Shown: positions 9,301 to 18,523 of the stretch, piece by piece | How the letters are laid out: the number at the start of each line of letters is the position of its first letter | How positions within the stretch are numbered: the first letter of the stretch is position 1 | From: Corythucha ciliata | Lineage: Eukaryota; Arthropoda; Insecta; Hemiptera; Tingidae | Assembly (NCBI GenBank): GCA_038030265.1 | Contig: CM075943.1 | Location: 6,262,001 to 6,326,000, forward strand | Direction: 5' to 3' | DNA: 64,000 bases | Notes under the pieces: generated by a model | Database searches by the model: none | What the model was told of the DNA's origin: nothing | The model's input: only the letters and a program-made list of their open reading frames with translations | Translations under genes and position numbers: made by a program

Positions 9301-10656
9301 CCAATAAACACAACAGTCGACCCCTCCTTTTACGAAGAACTAGCCCATCCCCTCCTTGACAAAATTGAAGTGCAAACAATGAAAAGACTAAATGCTGTCA
9401 AAACACAAATCTCCCTTCCAAATTTCGAATTAGAGCAATTGAAAGACAACTTTTGCTCCAAAATTCATCAAGCCCTCACCGATCCCCAAAATTCCGTTTC
9501 CGCTTACGTTAAGAAAAGCCGAAGGTATCACGTTGGCTACGATAACCTCGTATACCTGAAGCATTTTGAAAACAATGCACGAAAACTACTTCTTGTCGTA
9601 CCCCCAACTCTCGTCCCCACAATAATCGCGTTGAACCACGACTCCCCTGTCCATGGGCATTTCGGTGCATGCAAAACGTACCACCGGATAGCCCAGAGGT
9701 ACTATTGGACAAATATGTTCCGTCAAATCAAAGATTACGTCCGGAAATGCCCTAGCTGCCAGAAAAATAAGTCCAAGCCATTAAAGAAAACTGGTCTTCT
9801 TCAACAGCCCACGCCTTCCATAATCCCCTTCTCAAAAGTTCAAATTGATTTTCTAGGCCCCTTAAACACTTCTCAAGGATATAAATATATCCTAACGATC
9901 CAAGACCAATGTACACGGTACTTGGAAGCCCACCCCACACGCCTAAATGACGCAAAAACAGTCGCTAGATGCCTTCTGAAAACATTTTTGCGCCACGGTT
10001 TTCCTGACGTCATACAATCAGACCGCGGTAGCCACTTCTTGAACCAAACTATTTCCCACTTCACGCGTCTCCTCTCCGTCCAACACCAATTTTCCACGGC
10101 CTACGCTCCGAAAACCCAGGGCCTAGTGGAAAAATCCAACGGCCTCCTAAAAGGGGTACTTTCACACTATGTAGGTGAAAACCCCACCCAATGGTCCCAA
10201 TTCCTCCCAGCCGCCGTTTTTGCGCTTAACACGAGCTACCAAACAAGTGTTAAACACACCCCATTTTTTCTACTACACGGATATAATCCGCGAGTACCGT
10301 CCGACGTTCCCCTCTTCCCCAACATAAATGACCTGCCGGACCGCCTCACAGATTTAACTATACTCCACGAACTTCGTGAATCAATCCCAGACGTCATACA
10401 AAAGGCCCAATTCACCCAAAAAAGTCAATACGACAAAAACGTAAAACACCGGACCTTCAAAGAAGGCGACCAAGTTCTCCTTGAGCGAAAGACATTTTCC
10501 TTGGACGCGCCCCGAAAATTCCAAACTAAGTTTTTAGGCCCCTATCCCGTTCTCCGCCGCCTGAATGATGTTAACTACGTGATTCAGATGGAAAAATTCG
10601 GAAATCTCGTGAACGAAACAGTTCACGTAGACCGCTTAAAGCCCTTCCATGCCTAG
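6238..10656 (+). CDS. pol: Gypsy Pol polyprotein (PR-RT-RH-IN)
   Basis: A 1472-codon open frame, probably expressed from the gag AUG by -1 frameshifting near 6301, so its first ~20 codons overlap gag. Aspartic protease: LVDTGASLSC (about residue 113). A ~300-residue low-conservation spacer follows. Reverse transcriptase: FSKLDLQSAF, LPQGLANSP and the catalytic YLDD (about 755). RNase H: ETDASREGIGG (about 903) and YTDHSAL. Integrase: HHCC zinc region (VHGHFGA...CPSCQ, about 1135-1175), then Asp in QIDFLGPL (about 1201), Asp in QSDRGSHF (about 1261) and Glu in GLVEKSNG (about 1297). No chromodomain or env frame is seen. All catalytic residues are present, so the product looks functional. Confidence 0.95.
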   Translation: MPNLSKIWPHSYKLLAQTKSFKKLATGARSSLPSRHGQSSVPKNTMPKITKKDGPPRQTRTPKYRFSPSQKHPQLQLTRPISKLENLKTEPIVNSTDQLFFLKINVANNEYLALVDTGASLSCISPKIISKENTQNFQKIKPTISQVTTANNQPIEVKRAFSLKFSIQRAHFTFPFHEIKNLSHIILGTDFFNHVQAKINIPSRSIALKISPFQFQDFALQTLPLENTVRKNSNGKILSSLENKEFKFLQSSQCHQPKSARVVKNIITKPPQCIASTCIHKLLAEIKRHLAKTKRPNNKKKNTFSVTTIDSRNSTDNISATVERNPIPDSSPPLFTFNRLPTPRRVTSHNVKQSSLPPSTTLEHSTNVSSSPDASPPEVFCRTLLPPPTDDMPIQIKFINEVFIPPFQSTSVLITPFSRVDEASSQKDEILPKNFEPNLQYFSNKPLEIVSFKSINSLFVSVLIHNTSPHHKHIREDTVLGYAACDSLPHPSTTFRHQKKVSVLDLKPATSRTQKNRNENPHDIRTHLQTMATTHQTDDPIYPKLNDPEGHPIKINPKLPPDQYKKAFDLIREFMDVFSVNTSDLGPALVPPYKFSITASSPVNCPPFRLAVNEQAAMDEQINTLLQAKVIEPSQSPYASPAYVIKKPNSEPPAYRFIVDYRKMNQLIRPDRFPLPRMDNILNALQGAKVFSKLDLQSAFFQIPIHKSCRQYTAFRTKTNLYQFSTLPQGLANSPSAFQRTINAVFSDFLYHNLVIYLDDICSFSPDFETALRNMRLVFTRLREKNLKISAQKCEFFFPQINLLGHVVSETGLQPLPDKITSISKITTPTTVKQVRSFLGMTSFYRKFIPNYARISDPLTLLTKKNIEFCWSAAQQQSFEELKQALTSQPILRHFDPSRPVILETDASREGIGGVLSQVFDDSRRHPIAYISRKLNSAEQKWTVSEQEFLAIVYSVLQFKIYLMGRRFTIYTDHSALKYFQNFHNTTSRVARLTLKLVDFTFDIKHKPGSSNKVPDFLSRHPINTTVDPSFYEELAHPLLDKIEVQTMKRLNAVKTQISLPNFELEQLKDNFCSKIHQALTDPQNSVSAYVKKSRRYHVGYDNLVYLKHFENNARKLLLVVPPTLVPTIIALNHDSPVHGHFGACKTYHRIAQRYYWTNMFRQIKDYVRKCPSCQKNKSKPLKKTGLLQQPTPSIIPFSKVQIDFLGPLNTSQGYKYILTIQDQCTRYLEAHPTRLNDAKTVARCLLKTFLRHGFPDVIQSDRGSHFLNQTISHFTRLLSVQHQFSTAYAPKTQGLVEKSNGLLKGVLSHYVGENPTQWSQFLPAAVFALNTSYQTSVKHTPFFLLHGYNPRVPSDVPLFPNINDLPDRLTDLTILHELRESIPDVIQKAQFTQKSQYDKNVKHRTFKEGDQVLLERKTFSLDAPRKFQTKFLGPYPVLRRLNDVNYVIQMEKFGNLVNETVHVDRLKPFHA
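6301..6307 (+). promoter_or_regulatory. -1 ribosomal frameshift site A AAA AAC
   Basis: In the gag frame the heptamer reads (tc)A AAA AAC and is followed immediately by TAG. A -1 slip gives AAA AAA CTA, which is exactly the pol frame. A_AAA_AAC is a classical XXXYYYZ slippery sequence. Any downstream stimulatory fold is not evident by eye. Confidence 0.75.
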
Positions 10657-11681
10657 AGAAGAACTCCGCTCCAACATGCCTTAATCGCTCACAGAAACAT
10701 ACACCCACCTAGAAAAAAGGACATCCATAGGATCACTGCATTCAAGAAGCACAACTACACATTTATTTACACATTTTATAACACATTCATACTCTAGCAT
10801 CGCTTTTCACAATGGACGTAAGACGTAACTCCGAGCATCAATGACCTGACCCCCCCCCCTCCTCAAACACCACCACTGCCCATTAATCTACAAACCATTT
10901 CGCTAAGATCGCAAAAAAAAAAAAAAACAAAAAAAAAAAACAAAAAAAAAAAAACAAAAAAAAAACAATTGCTAACGTTTCATTTTAAGTCTCCACACGA
11001 GGCGTTTCGACTATGCACTTATTAAAAATCCCCACCCCTCTCCTATGCTCTTGGCAGTCTCGTCAGCCCCACCCGCTATCTAAGCTTCGGCTTTCTCTTC
11101 GGAGATTCTTGAACTTCCCGCTGACTTGACGTACCAAAGGCACCCTCTAATATACCAAAAATTGAAAAATAAAGATATCAGATAAAAGTCGAAATGTCTC
11201 AGAAAAAATAAAATGCATGGTCCAATCCCCCTCTCAACAACTAATAAATAGTCCTCCTGAAACCATCAAACAAAACACCCCCCCCCCCCATCTCAATGTA
11301 GAGCATTACTCATTCTCTTCATGACAATGTTTCATGTAATACCGCATCCGCCGAGAGGACAACGGCACCTCGAGGACGCACACTTCCCGGCAACACGTCA
11401 AGGACAAGGATCCAGATGACATCACCCAATCCCACCGAGGACATCCAGCCCCGCGCACCCATCTCAAGCATCTCATCAAATTAAAAACAAAAACACAACT
11501 TTCATTGTATAAAGCCAACAACCTGGATTTTCCCAGTAACAGCCACTCTGGGTTTTTTTTCCACCCATCTCAGTGACCCAATGACATAATTTTTCCCTTT
11601 AAACAACTCCTAGGGTTTTTTCCCACGGGTCACACCAATGGATTCGCGAGGACGCGAAATTTTTCCTGACCAGGGGGAGAT
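10657..11681 (+). other. Gypsy 3' untranslated region
   Basis: About 1 kb without a coding frame, C- and A-rich, with a (A)nC run at 10911-10970. It ends in the purine tract ccagggggaga (about 11670-11680) next to the 3' LTR, the expected primer for plus-strand synthesis. The position after integrase is where env would lie in an errantivirus, but nothing env-like is present. Confidence 0.8.
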
Positions 11682-12549
11682 TGTATTGGGACAAAACAGT
11701 CCTCTAGCCCCCCAAACAGAGATGGGACCGATTAGGTTGTAAAATAAGCAACGAGGATAAAAGCCAGCATCTCTTATTAAGAAAAATATTTAATTTCCCG
11801 TCTTCCTTTCCCTTTTCGAAGACTCGAGCAAAGAGGAATGAAGAGAACCCCCCCCCCACCAACAATAGGCAAATCAAGTGTTTCCATTAAGTCCCTGCGC
11901 CGATTTCCCACCTTAGGAATAAGAAAAATAACTGGTGGGAGAAATATTTTAAATTCCCCGGAAAAGCCCTTCTCGGGGCTTTTTGACGGGCTCTTGAACA
12001 TCTAAGAAGGCTTGTGACGAAATTTTGACTTTTGGTATTCAGTCCCGGCAATTGGCAAATTCCCCCCTGAGCACTCATCGAAAATTAAGGTCGGTACAAT
12101 TTACCTTTTAAATAATCACCCACGGGATTGAAAAGTAACAATCGATTAATAATCAATTTTTCTCCAATTAATAAAAATCCTCTCTTCTCAAAATAAATAA
12201 ATAATTTTGAACTTGATTTAAATAAAAGAAATAATCAATATAATTTTATCCTCGGTGTCTTGTTAAAGTTTCTTCTACTTTTCAAGCACCATAAAATAAC
12301 ATCAATTATTCTAGTCGTAATCGTACGAAGTAACGAGTCTTTATAAACTATTCATTTTTTGATCTAAAATACCAACGAAACCCTCTCGAATTGCCAAGCG
12401 AGTTAAACGTTTCCCTTTCAAGTAGTAGATCTTTAAAAATTGTAAAAAAATAATAAAAATTTAAATTTTAAATTGATCAATTATACCTCTTTTTCCACCC
12501 TAGACAAGGACTCCTTTTCGGGTTTACATTTCTTTTTCCACCCTAGACA
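11682..12549 (+). repeat. Gypsy 3' LTR
   Basis: Starts TGTATTGGGAC and ends CCCTAGACA, 868 bp, with the same terminal duplication of tttttccaccctagaca as the 5' LTR. It is followed by GCTG, the 4-bp target duplication, and the resumed minisatellite. Confidence 0.93.
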
Positions 12550-12655
12550 GCTGTGGTTGGACCATTGCTGTGATTAGGGCATTACTGTTGTTGGACCATT
12601 GATGTGGTTGGACCTTGACTGTGGTTAGGCCCTTGCTGTGGTTGTAGTTCGAGAG
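12550..12655. repeat. 17-bp minisatellite, right remainder (copy A)
   Basis: The gctgtggttggaccatt array continues here after the gypsy insertion, ending near the gttcgagagctagcg junction shared with copy B (about 52737). Confidence 0.85.
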
Positions 12656-12659
12656 CTAG

Positions 12660-13200
12660 CGACAGTCCCATTCAACCGGAAGAACATAGTCACTAAACGT
12701 GTGCAAAATGATGGCATTTGGCCCCCTATTTACGAGTCTGGAAGTCTGCCATGCTGTATCTGGGGCCTAAGGATTTTATAGCTGATTAAAGTCCTTAATT
12801 TGGGACATTAATTTAACCAGAAGAACATAGTCCAGAAACTAGTCTAATTCGAAAGGTTTTATGGAGCTGATTACGAATATGATCGTCTGCCACCGTCTGA
12901 CTGGGGCATTTGCCCTCTGTGGCTCGCCAAACTCAGGTAATTCGGTAAATTTTAATTAACCGGAAGAACATAGTCCTGAAACTGGTCTTATTCGATAGAT
13001 TTCATGGTGATGATTACAAATATAATCGTCTGCCGGCGTCTGCCTGGAGCATTTGCCCTCGGTGGCCAGTAAACTTCTTAAATCAGGGATTATTTAACCG
13101 GAAGAACTAAGTCCGGAAAATGGTCTTTTGCGACACGTTTCATGTCGAACATGACCGTCTGCCAGTGTCTGCCTGGTTCACTTGCCCTTAGTGACCACTG
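12660..13200. repeat. ~140-bp tandem array, about four units (copy A)
   Basis: Units begin near 12670, 12812, 12955 and 13092 with ttaaccggaagaacatagtc and continue through gatcgtctgcc...gtctgcctggggcatttgccctcggtggcc. Copy B (52750-53150) has one unit fewer, the second and third being fused. Confidence 0.8.
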
Positions 13201-13570
13201 CAGAGCTTGGCTGTGGTTGGACCATTGCTGTGAATTGGATCATTATTGTGGTTGGACCATTGATTTGCTTGGACCTTGGCTGTGGAGCAATTTCATCATT
13301 CGGTGCAAAATTGTAATGCGACATTGTAAGTTTCCGTTCTGAATATTAAAACAAATCTAGTTTTTGGCTTCAATTTTCCATAATTGCTAGTTTCGGGCCT
13401 GCTTTGTTTAGTGGCCGTAAAATCCGCGTGCTAGCTGGCCATGATGGCGCTGTGTGTGGCTGCTATTCTGCCTAAGAATAGCCGCGGTACTACAACATTA
13501 ATAATAATAACGTTTTTGTTGCAATAAGGCCAGTAAGGCAGAACAACGTCAAATAAATAAATTAGTTTCA
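13200..13570. other. Minisatellite block and non-LTR 3' flank (copy A)
   Basis: 13200-13290 is a short second block of the 17-bp minisatellite. The sequence after it has a cagtttcggg-type degenerate repeat and a hairpin (gctattct...agaatagc near 13460-13485). A ttaataataataacg stretch (13497-13512) is the likely 3' tail of the minus-strand non-LTR element. Confidence 0.55.
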
Positions 13571-13574
13571 CAAT

Positions 13575-14705
13575 TCAAAGTGATCGGCATTTATCCAAGA
13601 ACTCTTCGGAGCTGCAAGTTACATTTTCCGTGAGCCACCTAATCATCTTATTCTTGAAGGACCACGGTTCCAAGGATTTTACATTCTTTGGGAGTACATT
13701 GAAGAACTTCACTGACAAATTTAAAAAGCTCGCAGAGGTCTTTGACGGTCTATAATAATTCTTGGCGATACGGTATCTGCCTCTGCTAGTTGCATAATCA
13801 TGCTGTTCAGGGAGTGTCGAAAGGCACACGCTCTCCTTCGCGTAGCGGAGACATTGGAGCACAAATAGGCCCGGCAGGATGAGGATGCGCAGGTCGGAGA
13901 AAGCTGATCGGCACGATTCATCAGAAGGCCCCAGGCCACAAATGACGCGTACCTAAAGCACTTTTCTGAAGGGAGATATCTTTTTTCCACGATGTCGAAT
14001 TACCCCAAAGGAGCGTTTCATATCCTAGATGACTGTGAATGAACTTGAAGTAGACAGTTTGCAAAGTTTGAGTGTCAACAGACGACTTGAAGTGGTGAAA
14101 AGTGAAGACACCCTTCGCGAGCTTTCCACAGAGCAATGACGGATCCAGAACAAATTCAAGTTCGTTTTTAGGCGTATCCAAGATAAGATCTCGACCACGC
14201 GGCAGAGAGAAAGAAATTCCTTTTGTTTTGATTTCGCTTAGACATAACCTGTTTGCAGCACACCATTCCCGGACCACCCTCAAACAAAATTCGGGACAAA
14301 CCGAGCTTGAACACAACACGGAGATGTCGTCCGCGTAGAGAACACTTCTCAGTTCGGATCCCAAACTCCAAGCCAAATCGTTCACAAAAATCAGGAACAG
14401 CAGGGGGCCCAGTACAGATCCCTGAGGAACACCCAGGCCAATAGATCGCAAGCTCGACATCTGCTCACCGAAAAAAAACAGACTGGAGGCGATTTGATTG
14501 ATATGACTCCACCAGGGGCAGGGCGGAATCCTCGAGGCCGTATCTTCGGAGCTTCTCCACCAATAATACATGATCCACATATCGAAGCCTTTCGAAAGAT
14601 CAAAAAATAAAGCCTTTGGTCCCGAACGATTCTCAAGGGAACACAAAATCATTTTCACCAAATGCGTCACGGTAAATGTTGTTCCTCTTCCTGACCGAAA
14701 TTATG
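13575..14705 (-). pseudogene. Non-LTR reverse transcriptase, 5'-truncated (copy A)
   Basis: On the minus strand the remnant runs from motif A (FFDLSKGFD) through motif B (GVPQGSVLGP) and motif C (YADD) to the C-terminal block ending SSEEFLDKCRSL, which in these elements follows the thumb. It belongs to the Jockey/CR1-like set of non-LTR reverse transcriptases. The endonuclease and N-terminal RT motifs are missing, as expected of a 5'-truncated insertion. Frame breaks include an A8 run where copy B has A6 (near 14470) and an in-frame 24-bp loss at about 14134 relative to copy B. Confidence 0.88.
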
Positions 14706-14987
14706 CGAATTATGAAGCTACGTGTCCTCGAAATGGGAATTTTCCTGTCAGAACAGCAAGTTGCATGTTTTTACTTACGTGAAATTGCAAATTTACTGTT
14801 TTTGTTTTCTCATAATGGCAAGTTTCGGGTCTAAACATTTGCGAAATTGGTATTTTCCGATATTTATTTCCGTGAAATTGTGAGTTTCTAGTCGTTGATT
14901 TCGCAAAATTGCCAGTTTCGGGGCGGCTACTTTTTAATTGACTACAAAACCCGGTCTTGCCTGCCATGTGGCAGCGCCTGAATTCAG
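14706..14987. repeat. Degenerate gaaattgc/agtttcgg repeat (copy A)
   Basis: Loose units of about 35-45 bp such as gcgaaattg...agtttcgggtcta. The same text is at 54724-55007 and related text at 55640-55850. No gene is seen. Confidence 0.55.
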
Positions 14988-15031
14988 ACATGACATGACC
15001 CATGTTTGCCACCATCACGACGAGACCAATA
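14988..15031 (+). repeat. 44-bp terminal inverted repeat, left
   Basis: Begins acatgacatgacccatg; matches the reverse complement of 21351-21394 without a mismatch. Confidence 0.85.
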
Positions 15032-15170
15032 GTGCATTTTCAGAATGAAATGCACTAATAAGAGAGCAGGAGCAGTCTTCTCCGAGGTTGTGGAGTCGCC
15101 CGTGGCTTCAGAGGAGAGAAGCTGGGCAAGGAGTTCTATCCATGCTTTACAATGAATTGCGGTAAGCTGA

Positions 15171-15402
15171 AGATTGGCAGTCACTCTTTGCTTCCTCGCT
15201 ACGGGAAATTCGCTTATGGATCTTTCGTATTCAACTAGGATCGCGCCAAACACTCTCTCACAGATCATTCCATCGACGTGTGAGGCCATTAAGAGAGTGC
15301 TAACAAACACCATTAACATTCCGTCTCCCGAGTGGGAGCAAATTGCATGTAAATTTGCACTTGATGGGAAACACGTTTCTTTTCGACCTCCTAGATCTGA
15401 CG
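15171..15402 (+). pseudogene. PIF/Harbinger-like transposase fragment
   Basis: The frame reads RLAVTLCFLATGNSLMDLSY, then IIPSTCEAI and ALDGKHV. This is the start of the DDE_Tnp_4 / HARBI1-type nuclease domain: LAVTLRFLATG is a family hallmark and DGKH carries the first catalytic Asp. A TGA precedes the block at 15168 and more stops lie upstream, so the N-terminal part is lost or in an exon I cannot see. Downstream the gene runs into the N gap, and the sequence beyond it does not look like transposase. Confidence 0.75.
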
Positions 15403-15902
15403 NNNNNNNNNNNNNNNNNNNNNNNNNNNNNNNNNNNNNNNNNNNNNNNNNNNNNNNNNNNNNNNNNNNNNNNNNNNNNNNNNNNNNNNNNNNNNNNNNN
15501 NNNNNNNNNNNNNNNNNNNNNNNNNNNNNNNNNNNNNNNNNNNNNNNNNNNNNNNNNNNNNNNNNNNNNNNNNNNNNNNNNNNNNNNNNNNNNNNNNNNN
15601 NNNNNNNNNNNNNNNNNNNNNNNNNNNNNNNNNNNNNNNNNNNNNNNNNNNNNNNNNNNNNNNNNNNNNNNNNNNNNNNNNNNNNNNNNNNNNNNNNNNN
15701 NNNNNNNNNNNNNNNNNNNNNNNNNNNNNNNNNNNNNNNNNNNNNNNNNNNNNNNNNNNNNNNNNNNNNNNNNNNNNNNNNNNNNNNNNNNNNNNNNNNN
15801 NNNNNNNNNNNNNNNNNNNNNNNNNNNNNNNNNNNNNNNNNNNNNNNNNNNNNNNNNNNNNNNNNNNNNNNNNNNNNNNNNNNNNNNNNNNNNNNNNNNN
15901 NN
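15403..15902. other. Assembly gap (500 N)
   Basis: Exactly 500 unknown bases, a round number typical of a placeholder gap, so the true length is unknown. It truncates the Harbinger-like transposase. Open frames drawn across it are artefacts. Confidence 0.99.
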
Positions 15903-17298
15903 AACAGTGAAAAGCCCTTTTCTCCATTTCTTTTTGATGAAAAGGGTGGGTGGTGGTGGTGGTGCAAAAGGACACGACCCCCCTCTCCCTTTATGCTACA
16001 TTTGAAGTTTGGGAAGGAGTTATTTGGTCCCCGTGAATAGATGTGGGCTTGGGGTGGTGAAATCGTGCAATTTATTACGACCTATATCGTAGAGGGTATA
16101 AGGGAATGAGGGTGGCTATTATTTTGAAAGAAGTGTTCCCAGCGTTTCCAACTCTTCCCTCCCCACCCTCCTTTTTTATTATGTGGCCTATCTTTGATGG
16201 AACAACAAAACTTACGAAGAAATGGTGAAATTTTGAAAGAAACTGTGATTTGAGAGAGCGAGTGGTACCTCCGCAAAGTCATTAGCTCACGTACTCTCGT
16301 AATGTTTCATTATTATGGGCGAAAGATGGAAATTTAATATGAGTACGACCCCTTCTAACGCGCTCTTTGAACGGATATTACAAAAAATTAAAAACTCAAA
16401 TAGCTTCTGAAGCTAATAACTTGAATATATCGCACACGTGGTAACGATCGTGATTCATGCTCAAAAACAAGGTCATAAAAGTACCAAACTCAATTCGTTT
16501 TTCCTTCATTAACGGGCTGAGAAACGGTGGATGCATGGTGGTGGTGGCGTCGGCGGACGGGGGTTGAGTCTTGTTCCTACGCTGAAAGGGAGATGTTTGA
16601 CTAAACTTCCCTGCGGACACAGTTCTTCCTCGACTTCCTTTGCAAGCTCCCCCCCCCCCCCACGGTACGCCTTACACGCTATCCACGGTTTCGCGAACCC
16701 TTCAAAATTTCCATGGTTAATTGAGATAAGTTGTCTTTTAACAGGGCGAAGGGAGGAGAAAGGAATAACAAATCACCGGTTTCCCGACCACATTATTTCG
16801 CTATTGAATTATTCACGCTTCTTTTGGCTCCCCCCCCCCCCCTTACAGTACACTTTCCGTCGAATGCCATCCAAATCCATCACCATGTGTACCTTTCTCC
16901 CTTCATATTTAATGAAAGTCAATTAATTCGAATAAGATTCATTTTATCATCAAGAAAGAATCTTTTTTCAATCGTGGGGTCACGCCACTTTCGCCTTCTA
17001 AAAGATGTGTAGGCATTGTCCCGGGGTATTTTCCGGGAAATTCCCTGCAAACGGGCGGCCGACCATCAAATCCGTCACATGCATGTGAACCTCTGGCACA
17101 ACCCAGGTCTGCCAAATTCTATGAAAACAGTCTCAAAGGTCTCCCCACACATTTCCGTGTTCTCACCGCGTGTGTCGGTGAAATGAAAACAACTGAATTA
17201 ACATGTGATAGCCTACACATGTCCGAGCTCATTCCACCGAGTCGTTTCCACACCGAGTCCGCGCCGTGTCCGTGTAACCGCCCACACATGTCCGTGTT
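15903..17298. other. Non-coding sequence with part of a tandem repeat
   Basis: No recognisable gene. Contains poly-C runs (16650, 16835). 17154-17290 is a repeat (tccgtgttctcaccgcg...gtgaaatgaaaac...ctacacatgtccgagctc) that occurs again at 21176-21320; the second unit was the target of the hAT-like insertion. Confidence 0.6.
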
Positions 17299-17399
17299 TA
17301 GGGATGGCCTCGGGCTCGGGCCGGGCTTCGGGTCGGGCCGGGCTTCGGGTCGGGCCGCAGATTTCTCGGGCCAGGCCGGGCTGACTTCGGCCCGAAATA

Positions 17400-18520
17400 A
17401 AAATTAGAAAAAATATAAAACAGCCAAAAGCGAGTGTCCGACATAGACATTTGAAATATTTTGCAACCCCCCAAGTTTGTCGGTCATTACCTCACGTCAA
17501 CTCGTCCTCTTTCTGTCCTCTTTTTTGTCCTACCTTCACTTACTATACCATTATGAATATATTAAATTTTCTTGGGTAATTCTATGCACATTTTATACTC
17601 GCCTCGTTTTATTTGTTACTTCGCTTTTTTCCTCCATTTTAGTAGTCAAACGAGGAGTTTGATAGTATGAGGAGTTTCGCGGTATCGCGGGGAGTTTCGC
17701 GATAGGAAGGGCGTTGTTAAAATGCCCAGTTTGGTAGGCCACAAGCTCGCAAATGCTCATTTTCGCCATAAAAAAAATCATTAAAAGACCAGTTCGGACC
17801 AGTGAGGGAAAATTTTCCAGATTTTAGGAAGACTAAAGAGGCAAGTGTAATCTCTCGTCGTCTCGGCGTCGTAAAAATGAAATTACCTGTTTCGTGGGGT
17901 TAATAGACGCGAATTTCCCCAGTTTTTATAATCCTAGAAACTAAGGTACGAGAAATTTTCCACTTTACCCAGTAGCGGATCCAAAAAACATTTTTGGGAG
18001 GGGACATTAAATTTCGCATGCATGTCGTTACTTTGTAGGGGTATGATTGTCGGGGGGGGGGGGGGCCTCCCGCTACGTTCTGGCTTTTTTGTCTGTTGAA
18101 GCCTCAAACTCACAATCAAGGGGTTTTCTCAGAGCATACGACAACCAGCGCTCAATCCCCAAGCGCATGGATCGTTCGTATCGCCACTGCTTTGGTCTGT
18201 CGTTTGTGCTGTCAGTTTTTGTGGAGGAACAGGACGCAAAATTCACTGTTAATTGTTCAACTGTACGCGGTTAAGGGAGACTTGTACATGTGTTTCCTGG
18301 ACCCCCTCCAAGCATACGTCGCCTACTCGGCATTACGTAAATTATCACCACGAAAATCGGAAAATTGTAGGCTCCGTAAAATTATTCCGTATTTCTGCAC
18401 CAATCCTGGATATCAATGCCTCATTTAAATCTCCAGGAGATTCTGCACGTGCGTACGATCTTTTTTCATGTTTCACCCCTGAAATAACTGTAAAACCCAC
18501 ATAAACTCTAATCTTGAAAA
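17400..18520. other. Unassigned interior of the hAT-like element
   Basis: No convincing gene; the open frames at 18047-18504 have no known motif. An orphan hAT-type end, cagtagcggatccaaaaaac, lies near 17970 without a visible partner. 18429-18462 is an inverted match to 20228-20262, flanking the TA-bounded element. Confidence 0.45.
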
Positions 18521-18523
18521 TTA

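Larger units (their letters stand above)
4046..12549 (+). mobile_element. Complete Ty3/gypsy retrotransposon
   Basis: An 8.5-kb element with near-identical LTRs (870 and 868 bp), a 4-bp target duplication GCTG (4042-4045 and 12550-12553), gag, an overlapping pol in the -1 frame, and a polypurine tract before the 3' LTR. Both frames are open along their full length. It sits inside the 17-bp minisatellite and is absent at the matching site in copy B (about 52640), so it inserted after the copies separated. Its intact frames and similar LTRs make it the youngest and most likely functional element in the window. Confidence 0.95.
1..14987. repeat. Segmental duplication, copy A
   Basis: The sequence from base 1 matches that from 41995 almost base for base, through the BEL 3' end, its downstream flank, the minisatellite, the 140-bp tandem array and the broken reverse transcriptase. 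The match stops at about 14987, next to a 44-bp inverted repeat. Differences are scattered substitutions, small indels, a private gypsy insertion at 4046-12549, and absence of the hAT element found in copy B. It could be a true tandem or dispersed duplication, or two haplotypes placed in one scaffold; the sequence alone cannot decide. Confidence 0.9.

Noticed and set aside
10657..11681. An env gene in the intact gypsy element
   Set aside because: No open frame longer than about 70 codons and no signal or membrane segment on the coding strand.
15174..16040. Long open frames across 15403-15902
   Set aside because: They run through 500 N; only the part before the gap has a recognisable domain.
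18047..18504. Overlapping plus-strand open frames
   Set aside because: No known motif, all three frames partly open, inside a non-autonomous transposon.
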